Source of the DNA: Chionoecetes opilio
Taxonomy: Eukaryota; Arthropoda; Malacostraca; Decapoda; Majidae
Assembly: GCA_016584305.1 (NCBI GenBank)
Contig: JACEEZ010018888.1
Span: forward strand, 98,940-162,939
DNA length: 64,000 bases
Reading direction: 5' to 3'
The position numbers and the translations under genes are program-made. The notes beneath the pieces are model-generated. The model was not told the DNA's origin and made no database searches. It was given only the letters and a program-made list of their open reading frames with translations. Numbering within the stretch: the stretch's first letter is position 1; every line of letters starts with the position of its first letter. Of this stretch, positions 55,557 to 64,000 are shown in pieces.

Positions 55557-56886
55557 TCGAGGAGTGTTCAGTATGCAGTGTTAGTTAAGCATTAGTTAAA
55601 AGGTTAGAAAATTGAGGAAGAAATATTTTGGAACGTGACAATTGATAACTTTGTTTTGAATTTGAAAGGATAATACCTACTCGGTTTCGGGTAGTTGTAT
55701 ACCCAGGTAGGAGGTTGATTGGGATACCATTCTTTCACTGAATTTCTTTAACGGACTCAGTCTGGTTCGGTGAGAGTCTTCAAGGTATTTTAATTCGAGT
55801 TACAGTCAACCCGGCTTGCGGTGTAGAGGATGAAAATACCTACTCGGTTTCGGGTAGTTGTGGCGTCACTCTGTTATTACTCGTGTGGAGATTAATCGAA
55901 AAGTGTTAAATGTAAAGTGATGAGTCAAGGAGGTGAGTGTGTGTCGGACTAGATAAAACAATGTGGTCTAGGAGATTCCTCATTTCTAGAATTCTGAGTA
56001 TCTATTTTCACGGGCTCAGCCTGGTTCGGTGAGAGGGGTATTTTAATTCGAGATAGTAGTACTATGTGTGTAGTACTATTGCGGTGTGGCGGATATTTTA
56101 AGACTTGTTAGGCTCTTATCATTTACCATGAGGCTAGCCGGCGTGCGCCTCTGGGACATTCCTAGCAACGAGAATACGGGTACTATCAGGTTTTGACGAC
56201 CACGTTACCACCCAGGTCAGAGGTTGATACTCTCTCTCATTGAATATTCGTGTAGTTTATGCACATTCCGGTATACCCATGAGGTATATACCGACAGATA
56301 CCCGTTCAAGAATAATAGAATATCCAATAAATTAAACATAAATACGTCCCATTCGCACACATTCTCTTGACAAAGATTTCGAAAGGAAACTGAGGGTCAG
56401 TAAGTAGTTAATTTGATGTTAAAAATTTAATTCACCCGGAGGATAAACGTGTGTAATGCCAGCATCATCCCTCACATTTTCCGTAGTGTATTACTCTCTA
56501 GGATGTATGCATTAATAACCATTTAGTTATTTACTCTAAACTAAGTGGAGCCTCACTCCAGTGTATAAGTGACACAGATCACTATTAGGATAACGTCATT
56601 CAAATTCTTCATTGTGCTCTATCATTAGTGTCTTATTGCTCTCTCTCTCACATTTCTATACCCCCTTTTCACCCTCCCTTTCTTCCTCCCCATAACGCAT
56701 GAGTCACGAGGTCTGATTGGTGCGACATTAACTTCGCGGTTACCGATAAGGGTTAGTCTCAAACTCTTTATTCTTTTCTTGATCCCCGTAGTAGATCGCA
56801 TAACTCTCTTAGATTCTTAGAATACGAAAAAAGGAGAGAAATAAGGTATGTTTCAAGTATTAGCCCATTCGTTAATACAGCCAATC
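55557..56886 (+). other. Internal non-coding region of the LTR element with duplicated block
   Basis: No protein recognised. The block TACCTACTCGGTTTCGGGTA occurs at about 55675 and 55840. CTGGTTCGGTGAGAG followed by GTATTTTAATTCGAG occurs at about 55760-55800 and 56020-56055, showing a duplicated unit of roughly 165-260 bases. A purine-rich AAAAAAGGAGAGAAATAAGG at 56826-56845 may be the polypurine tract. A CT/CA pyrimidine-rich stretch lies at 56640-56690. Confidence 0.6.
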
Positions 56887-59800
56887 AATCAATCAATCAT
56901 TGGGGGCATACGCCGGGGGGCGCGTCGCCTCGCCCACCCTACGACGCCACTCCCGGGGGTCACCACGCGCGAGTTCCCATGCAGGCTCCTTTCCCATACC
57001 AAGCAGCTCTCGAAAGGAAACATCAATTTGCCCCCAGCCAGGCCTTGGGGCCCCCCCTTTGGCCCTCCACGCCGGTTTGTCTCTTAAGTAAAACCCCGAG
57101 GGGAAGGATCGGTTTCAGGGTAGCGTGCCAATGCCCATATAGCCAAAATTTGGCGCTGACGGATATGCGGGTAAAGGCCTCGATTCATTTCACGGTGCAA
57201 TCGTGATTTGAACGTAATCATCCCACGATCCCCCATGATTCTGCAAGACACTTATTAACCAAAGGCTTTTTGATTCGTCTCTAAATTAAATTTTTAGGTC
57301 AATGTCTCACAACCTAGAGTAAGAAGGGATCACAGCGACTTGAAGCCCGGGATTTTGCCCTCCTCCCCAAGGTCCCGACAACGCCAAATACCCCCGCTGA
57401 GCGAGCCATAACCCCCGGGGCTTGCCAATCCGCCGTAAGACTTCTTGACGTGCCCCCGCCGTCATTAGGGATGCCTACCAGGTATGTAAAATTTCCAAGA
57501 TCCAAGTCCTCGCCACACGCATGAACAGATGTACTGTTTATCTAGAAGTCTCCAAATACCGGACCTTGGTCTTGACCCAGGAGACCTCAAGCCCCAAAAG
57601 GCTTTGCTTTTGTGCAGCGCCTGAGAGCCATCCCCAGGCCCTCCAGCGACTCAGAAAAAGATTATGATCATGGGCAAAAACAAGACAGTATTTTGGGTGT
57701 TGCCGACGGATGCTCACAATCTTTTTGATCTACAACCTTTGGGCCCCAATACCCAGTCCATACAAGCGTTGAAAAGTGATGGGGCAAGGACGCACCCTTT
57801 GCCTCCCCTGTATTCACAAAAAAGAAGTGGATACCCCTGCCCCCCCCTTCACAGACTCTCAGTCCCAGAATCAGACAGTTATAAAAACCAATGCCTTCGG
57901 GATCCCTGAAGTCGCAGAAGACCCAGAGTGACCACGATGCACGAGTAAAAAAGCCTTTGAGATCAAATAGGCTGCAAGACCCCTGTCAAAATCACGTCGG
58001 CGTTCCACCAGGACACGAAGCGCTGGATCGGTCCGTTTTTGACTTCCCAGGCGTGAACCCGGGGACTGCTGAGGTTCTATGCCCCACCAGATGACTGCGA
58101 TTTTTGTCAGCAAAAGAGGGCAAGCACCTTGCCGGACGCCCCGGGAAAAGTGTAATACCGCGGTAATGTTTCAGCCTGACGGTCCCCTTTCCTTTTCCCG
58201 ATAGGGGCGACCAGCCCCCTTTTTTAGTCAGGAGAATGGTACCTGATTGCCACACGGCAGTCAGGACAGCATGCAACCCGCGGTATGGGCCCCCACCCCA
58301 GCTTTGAGGAGTCCGCCTGAATTTCAAACACCAGCTGCCTTTTCCCCCCTTCAACTTTGCTACAGCCCCTCTGACTTCGTCAAGGAGGGGCGGGGTTTGT
58401 CAATGGGGGATCGGCATCCATGCCGTAACCCAGGGGTGAAGCTGCCAGTTGGAGGGGGCCACCGTGAACAACTGCCCCAAAGTACTCAGCCCAAAAAGAG
58501 CCATTGCCCATCCCGCCGACACGAGGGGGGGGGGGGCCCATCTGCTGTTCGAAAAGACCGCCCCAGAAGGAGACTTGGAACGGAGCTTTTTTAGGGTCGG
58601 TAGGCGGGTGGAGGTCATTAGGTTCAAATGACCCTCGACATCTCAGCGAGGGTCCGACTACCTCTCCTTGCTCTTAAAGGGGGGTTTAGTCCCGGCGTGA
58701 CAGAGCCTGTGTGGTCCGGTTCCCAGCCAGCCCGGCAGCGCGACTCTCCCGTTTTCCCCGCGTCTCCGTCGAGACAAAACCACGCCTTGGGCCCCGGGCG
58801 CTCCCCAATACATCCTTGGCAGCCTGTGAGTTCATGTTTTAAGGTATCCCCCAGTTCTTTTCAAAGGGTCCCCCAGAGCACCGAGCAATCAAACCGATTT
58901 TAGACGCCCCCCGCATATCATGAGACATGTCAAGTCCTTTAGTTCTCAAGAGAAACACAGTATGGTTTCCTGTTGAGATTCTTCTGGACTTGACATGAAG
59001 CTAAGTGTAGAAAAAAAAAAGCTGTGATCTGTTCCAAAGAAATCAGCACTGGTAAAACCCTGCAGTTTGGAGGATCCCCCCAACGAGTACTAACAGGATG
59101 TGGTCGATCTCCCTTTGTACCCCCGGCATTTTTATACCCTCCAGCGGTGCAGTCTGGTTTTGATACCAAGAACCTGCAATTTTTTTTTTTTTTTCAACCT
59201 TTTGGACCTTGCAAAGTCAGAAGAGAGAAAAAGTTTGGGGTTCGGACCCGGGGCCCGGGGACCCAAAACACAAATCGTAGCCCTCTCTCAAGTACCAGTA
59301 GTAGCATTTAAGCGCCCCCAAAACAATGAGTGCGTCCCGAGGGGGACACTGGTTTTAATACAGAGTCGAGTTTGGGGAGAAATCTCCTTTCTTTAGTTTT
59401 AGATCTCGGTAGGAGCGAACTGCAACAAGGACAAAAACCCTGAGTGGTTCATCCCACCCGCATTATACGCTCATCAAAAGGGGAAAATAAAAACCTCAAC
59501 AAAAATGACGGTTGCAGTTTGCGGGGGACGCTATAGCTAATCCCCGTAACGGTGACCATTTCCTCAGCCGGCCAGTGTAGGGGTAACCCCCCCCTGCTGT
59601 CTCGCCACTGCCAGGCCCCCTCGTCTCAAGAGTCCCATATATTTACCCCCAGCCTACGAGCCGCCCCATAGGAGAGGTAGTCGATGATCGTCTGAGAGGC
59701 TCAGAACGTTCCACGAGCCCACACGATGAACCCTCCGCAGGTTGATCCCAGGAGTGATTCGACGGGCAGGCGCCGCCTCTGCACTGCCCCGGCCACCCCC

Positions 59801-60173
59801 ATAAGAAAAAGTTGGGGTAGGGGGCCCTACCACTTGATTTAGAGTGCGGGATTCCCGAGGGCTTTGCCCCGCACTCGTCATAGGCAGACCCCTCCCCTGC
59901 GTCGGCATAGGAGGGGTTTGCATGGTCGGGGTTTGCATGGGAGGGGTTTGCCGACCCGGCAAAACCGGGTTGGGGGCGCTATTACCGCGCCCCCGGCCTG
60001 TACCTCTTAACATGTTTGTGGCTAGTTTAGTTTTTACAGGGAAGGGTTGCAAACCCCCCCCCAACCAATCTATATCAGGGATTGGCCTTACTGCTCACCG
60101 TGGCCAGGGACGCAGAACCCCCTGTAGGGATTAACCCCAGGCTGCCCACAACAGCCGATCGTACGTACGTACA
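56887..60173 (-). mobile_element. Near full-length LINE (endonuclease + RT), with TSD
   Basis: Flanked by TACAGCCAATC on both sides (56876-56886 and 60174-60184 region), an 11-bp target duplication. The minus-strand 3' end (56887) is a GATT-type repeat tail. The 5' end is near 60173. The 3' UTR matches the fragment nested in the SINE at 29085-29310. Content: APE endonuclease start near 59720 and RT blocks at about 58250-57880. The whole is full of small indels and homopolymer runs. Confidence 0.85.
57870..60064 (-). pseudogene. LINE endonuclease/reverse transcriptase, frame-shattered
   Basis: On the minus strand 60064-59654 ends in VGSWNVLSLSDDHRLPLLW, the start of an APE-type endonuclease (the Asn of 'WN' is catalytic). 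From 58290 the RT region reads in pieces: VLTAVWQSGTI, KGKG...YRGITL, GFTPGKSKTDR, LRVLVERRRDF. Then a damaged KAF-VHR block corresponds to the first catalytic Asp motif, followed by GIPKALV. Between these almost every 100 bases the frame changes. The clade is uncertain (I/RTE-like group). Confidence 0.75.
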
Positions 60174-61559
60174 GTACAGCCAATCGCTAGACATTAAAGT
60201 CTTCCAAATATTTTTTTTTTATATCACTACACTATTCCTTTGAAAAACGCGTTCGTACGGTCGTTCTGGATTAAGTTTAATACCCTCCCCGTTGATTGTA
60301 CTAATGAATAAAAATTTCTTCATCAAATGAAGAGAATTGTGTTATAGTTACTCCATTCGTAGGTATATTTGCTTCCCCAGCTAATAAGAATCATTCGACA
60401 CTTCGTGTCCTCTTTGATGAAGACTCTAGTGAGTATTTGAACATTCGTTAATTCCCGCGTTTTAGCTGTCCTCAGTCCTCCATGACGAGCCATGCGAAGG
60501 CATTCGCTTCTTCTCCGTCTCCCAGGTATGGTGTTATCGTTTTCGTCTCCTCTTTTACTTTTTTTCTTGTGATGTGATATCTTAACCAGTGTTAGTCTCC
60601 TCCCCCCCCACCCCCCCACCGCCTAACAAAGTGATTCGCTTCTTCTCCGTCTCCCAGGCAAGCGTGTGGACGTTTCAAAGTGGAAACACATATTCCCACA
60701 TGGTCATATTTGCACAAACATTATCAGTACTCCCACACTTGACTCCTCTATATCTCCATGTCTAAGTTAGATGATTATTCTGTATAGGGTTAGGGTGTAG
60801 GCCTATGAATATAGTCCGTGGGAAAGGTTATGCTCTTCAGAGACTTCCCTCCCGTGATAACCCATAAATATACATAAGTTTTAAGGATGAGTAACCTTTC
60901 TTGTTAAATAAATAAAATGAGTTAAAGTAGGAATTTTTTTTGCTAAACCCCAGGTGACTTATTCTCTGCTGTAGAAATACTTATCCACGTTTCCGAAAGA
61001 GTTTCAGACTTACTCGGTATACTAATAGTAGCCCCATGACTACCGTAATCTTTATATATATTAAATCGTGTTCAAGGGGTAGACCATAGGAATACCCGCT
61101 TGGACTGGTGGCAGCATTTCCCTTCTAAATCAAAATCATTTCATCGTTATAAGCTATAACTAACAAATACTTCTTTCAGTAGAGAATTAATCTTAATTAA
61201 TTTCATTCCAACTCACAGTTGTTAAAGTAATCGTCCAGACCATTCATCATTCCTGATTTAATGCAATCAAATCATAGCCATTAAGAGTATATCAACAATA
61301 CGTCGTCACTTTTTGTATTCAGTCCAGCCGTTTTAAATAATCCGCAATCAAATCGCAAATTCCCGAGTTCTCAAAACGCACTCAAGATTGCATACGCTCA
61401 GGTTAGGCTCGTGAGTCAGATCAGGAGTGCACCTCTTCCCGCGTGATCAGAGAGGCACGTAAACCAGAGATAAATATATAGTACTGAAGATTTGGGTGTT
61501 TCTGAAGATTTCTCTTTGCTATATGCCACATGCATGCATCCTTAGGTGCAGCATGCTCT

Positions 61560-61872
61560 CTTCCCACACACACGCCTGACACAGACACCATTCCACACAA
61601 CACGCTTGCATACACGCTCGCTTCCACACACCACGCCTCGTCCCACACACACGCTGCACATCGACACCCTTCCCACACTCACGCCTGCACACTCGCCTCC
61701 GTCCCACACACACGCTTCACACACGACACCCTTCCCACACTCAGCGCACACCGACCCCTTCCCACACACGCCTGCACACACGCCCCCTTCCCACACACGC
61801 CTGCACACACGCTCCTTTCCACACACACGCCTGCACACCGACACCCTTCCCACACACACGCCTGGGAAATAC
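61560..61872. repeat. CA-rich minisatellite, left block
   Basis: Imperfect units of about 22-30 bases of the type CACACACGCCTGCACAC plus GACACCCTTCC. It starts exactly where similarity to copy B's left part ends. Produces Thr/His/Pro or Cys/Val/Gly-rich frames that are not genes. Confidence 0.93.
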
Positions 61873-62039
61873 TTGGAACTCACCTTCCCGGCATGACTGA
61901 AATGAACACCGCACGTATTGTATCGCTTTTGTACTTCACATCTTAAAGGTTCCAGCGTGCGCAGCCTTGGTTAACCCACACGACCGCTAATGAACTATGG
62001 AGCCTCAAAAAATTCTAAGTCCAGTGTAGGTTAGTTGGT

Positions 62040-62975
62040 ATACTTTGTGGTTAAGGTTAGGTTAGGTTAGGTATACTTATGGTTAATTAGGTTAGGTTAG
62101 GCTATTCTGTGGTTAAGGTTAGGTTAGGTATACTTTGTGGTTAAGGTTAGGTTAGGTTAGGTATACTTTGTGGTTAAGGTTAGGTTAGGTTAGGTATACT
62201 TTGTGGTTAAGGTAGGTTAGGTAGTATCTTTGTGGTTAAGGTTAGGTTAGGTTAGGTATACTTTGTGGTTAAGGTTAGGTTAGGTTAGGTTAGGTATACT
62301 TTGTGGTTAAGGTTAGGTTAGGTTAGGTTATACTTTGTGGTGGTAAGGTTAGGTTAGGTTAGGTATACTTTGTGGTTAAGGTTAGGTTAGGTTAGGTATA
62401 CTTTGTGGTTAAGGTAGTTAGGTTAGGTTAGGTATACTTTGTGGTTAAGTTAGGTTAGGTATACTTTGTGGTTAAGGTTAGGTTAGGTTAGGTTAGGTAT
62501 ACCTTGTGGTTAAGGTTAGGTTAGGTATACTTTGTGGTTAAGGTTTAGGTTAGGTTAAGGTATAACTTGTGGTTAAGGTTAGGCTTAGGTTAGGTATACT
62601 TTGTGGTTAAGGTTAGGTTAGGTTAGGTATACTTTGTGGTTAAGGTTAGGTTAGGTTAGGTATACTTTGTGGTTAAGGTTAGGTTAGTTAGGTTAGGTAT
62701 ACTTTGTGGTTAAGGTTAGGTTAGGTTAGGTATACTTGGGGTTATTGTTAGGTTAGGTATACTTTGTGGTTAAGGTTAGGTTAGGTTAGGTATACTTTGT
62801 GGTTAAGGTTAGGTTAGGTTAGGTTAGGTATACTTTGTGGTTAAGGATAGGTTAGGTTAGGTATACTTTGTGGTTAAGGTTAGGATAGGTTAGGTTAGGT
62901 ATACTTTGTGGTTAAGGTTAGGTTAGGTTAGGTTAGGTATACTTTGTGGTTAAGGTTAGGTTAGGTTAGATTTTT
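62040..62975. repeat. 33-bp satellite: TTAGG units joined by TATACTTTGTGGTTAA
   Basis: Roughly 27 tandem copies of GGTTAGGTTAGGTTAGG followed by TATACTTTGTGGTTAA. The number of TTAGG pentamers per unit varies between two and four. All units run in the same orientation. Between it and the right minisatellite is a short stretch (62975-63125) that resembles the unit around 44600 in the palindrome (CCCCAGGCTTGTT). Confidence 0.95.
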
Positions 62976-63126
62976 ACATATAGTGACTTTGATGATTTTT
63001 TTGGGGAGCCATAAATCACTTATATTTGCTTCCCCCACCCAAAAACCCCGTATTCCCGCCAGTTCCCCAGGCTTGTTGGCTATAGGGGAAGAAAAAAAAA
63101 AAGAGGGGTGATGGACTTCTTCCAAA

Positions 63127-63590
63127 GTTTTACCCACGCCTGCACACACGCCTCCTTCCCACACACACGCTTGCATACACGCCTCCTTCCCACACACACG
63201 CCTGCACACACGCCTCCTTCCCACACACACGCCTGCAGACACGCTTTCTTCCCACACACACGCCTGCACACCGACACCCTTCCCACACAGACGCCTGCAC
63301 ACACACACGCCTGCACACACGCCTCCTTCCCACACACACGCCTCCTTCCCACACACACGCTTCCTTCCCACACACAGGCCTGCACACCGACACCCTTCCC
63401 ACACACAAGCCTGCACACACGTCTGCACACCGACACCCTTCTTACACATACGCCTGCACACACGCCTCCTTCCCACACACACGCCCTCCACACACGTGTG
63501 TGTTGTGTGTGTATGTGTGTGTGTGTGCAGGAAGGGTGTTGGTGCGCAGGCGTGTGTGCAGGCGTGTGTGTGGGAAGAGTGTCGGTCACA
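63127..63590. repeat. CA-rich minisatellite, right block
   Basis: Same unit and orientation as 61560-61872 (CACACACGCCTGCACAC plus GCCTCCTTCC). Near 63495-63540 it changes strand to GTGTGTGTGT/GCAGGCGTGTG, forming a local inverted junction, then stops exactly at the 19th codon of the acidic frame. Confidence 0.93.
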
Positions 63591-63894
63591 GCGACAGATT
63601 CACTGTCTGACACCGAAGTACAATCGCTCATCATAACATTTGCCGACAGGTGTCAGACAGAGTGTCTGCGGGTGTCCCTGTTCTGACGTCATCAATAACA
63701 GTCGTAGCCCTGTTGGAGGGAAGATTTTTTTTTTCGCGCCCTTTTTACAAAAGTCGTGTTTTTACGGAAATAAGGCCTGGAAATCAATTATTTTTGGTGA
63801 ATTAGGTGTTTTGAATGTACATTCAACATAATTAGGCAAAAAAAAAAGGGTCTGGACAATTACTTTAAACACTTAAAAACACGGACATCACATT

Positions 63895-64000
63895 CCCCCT
63901 ACCAGAGGAGCCCTGGTACAACAAATCAAGAGGGCTGTGTACACGGGTGGCTACTGCTGGGGAAACATGCTCAAGGTTGTTATGGATCTGCCCTCATCTG
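63895..64000 (+). CDS. Partial frame of an unidentified protein, runs off the window
   Basis: Directly after the 3' LTR the plus strand reads PPTRGALVQQIKRAVYTGGY, then CWGNMLKVVMDLPSS, open to the window end. I recall similar 'LPPTxxAL...KRAxYQAGxxW' segments from repetitive proteins of aquatic animals, where a cysteine-rich tail follows, but I cannot name the family. It is probably the locus into which the LTR element jumped. Confidence 0.4.

Larger units (their letters stand above)
61226..63864 (-). mobile_element. TTAA-flanked DNA transposon, copy C (satellite-filled)
   Basis: Ends AGTAATCGTCCAGACC (61226) and, inverted, AGTAATTGTCCAGACC (63864) lie between TTAA (61222-61225 and 63865-63868). 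The 5' LTR shows the same site with one TTAA. Left and right parts match copies A and B. The middle is a CA-rich minisatellite, a TTAGG-derived satellite and the CA-rich minisatellite again. The start codons and first 18 codons of the acidic frame survive at 63634-63580 on the minus strand before running into the minisatellite. Confidence 0.93.
53699..63892 (+). mobile_element. Non-autonomous LTR retrotransposon carrying a chimeric host-derived ORF
   Basis: Two long direct repeats (53699-54757 and 60198-63892, the latter expanded by a transposon) enclose about 2.15 kb of original internal sequence (54758-56886 plus about 25 bases at 60174). A primer-binding-site-like motif follows the first repeat. 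No gag, protease, RT or integrase is recognisable, so it depended on another element. It carries the L23/tubulin-like frame. The internal region was later split by a LINE (56887-60173). The repeats start AGTC and end CACA instead of TG...CA, so the exact LTR start is uncertain. Flanking tetramers TTCT and TTCC agree at three of four positions. Confidence 0.75.
60198..63892 (+). repeat. 3' LTR, interrupted by TTAA element copy C
   Basis: Aligns to 53699-54757 from AGTCTTCCAAATAT to ACGGACATCACA. Removing 61226-63864 plus one TTAA leaves about 1,052 bases. Differences from the 5' LTR are scattered single-base changes and short indels, so the LTR element is not brand new. Confidence 0.87.

Noticed and set aside
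58628..59396. Several 75-100-codon plus-strand ORFs
   Set aside because: Lie within the minus-strand LINE; no motif of their own.
62040..62975. Chromosome end (telomere)
   Set aside because: TTAGG units carry a fixed spacer, lie inside a delimited transposon and are followed by more sequence on both sides.
61421..63686. ORFs of 100-190 codons rich in Cys/Val/Gly or Thr/His/Pro
   Set aside because: Products of the CA-rich minisatellite read in all frames; only the first 18 codons of the 63634 frame have independent support.

Overview
The window reads as repeat-dominated nuclear DNA of an arthropod, most likely a decapod crustacean. This is inferred from abundant TTAGG pentamers (the arthropod telomere motif), from the transposon families, and from the AT, CT and CA microsatellites. 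There are no bacterial-style operons, no tRNA or rRNA genes and no CRISPR. I found no convincing intact host gene. At most there is one short candidate exon near 19.0 kb and a partial frame at the right edge. Almost everything else is transposable elements, often nested, and many can be delimited exactly by their terminal inverted repeats (TIRs) and target-site duplications (TSDs).

Layout. 0-8.7 kb: AT/CT microsatellites, a TTAA-flanked DNA transposon filled with a G-rich minisatellite (777-2400), a SINE head, a 127-bp palindrome, a single N at 3992 followed by error-like sequence, and a pogo/Tigger-type TIR element (5568-8695) riddled with insertions. 8.7-31 kb: long featureless stretches between a pogo-like element (10058-11339), a CR1/Jockey-type LINE (12.3-13.7 kb), several MITEs, LINE fragments, a Tigger-like element with a nested mariner-type MITE (20.4-22.2 kb), a fold-back element (23.9-25.2 kb), another Tigger-like element, a Tc1-like element (27.0-28.5 kb), a SINE split by a LINE 3' end, and a second CR1-type LINE. 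31.3-38.8 kb: a SINE, a Ty3/Gypsy pol with 3' LTR, a MITE nest, and a 2.66-kb DNA transposon with a perfect 8-bp TSD. 39.5-45.8 kb: a large imperfect palindrome with TTAGG arrays in its core. 45.6-53.04 kb: a minus-strand Gypsy/errantivirus-like element (RT, RNase H, integrase, F-type envelope) broken by two DNA-transposon insertions. 53.7-63.9 kb: a plus-strand LTR element that lacks gag and pol.

The standout is at 54.9-55.6 kb. Just behind the 5' LTR and its primer-binding site the last element carries an uninterrupted GC-rich reading frame. Its first part resembles the N-terminus of ribosomal protein L23 (uL14) and its second part resembles the middle of beta-tubulin. This looks like host transcript capture and fusion by a non-autonomous retrotransposon. 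The 3' LTR of the same element holds a third copy of the TTAA transposon, and the 5' LTR preserves the empty target site.

The three TTAA-element copies share ends, but each has a different middle: a G-rich minisatellite, an acidic transposase-like N-terminus, or a CA-rich minisatellite surrounding a TTAGG-derived satellite. Nesting gives a relative order: the errantivirus-like element is older than its hAT and TTAA inserts, and the chimera-bearing LTR element is older than its LINE and TTAA inserts. Domain assignments come from motif recognition, not database searches.
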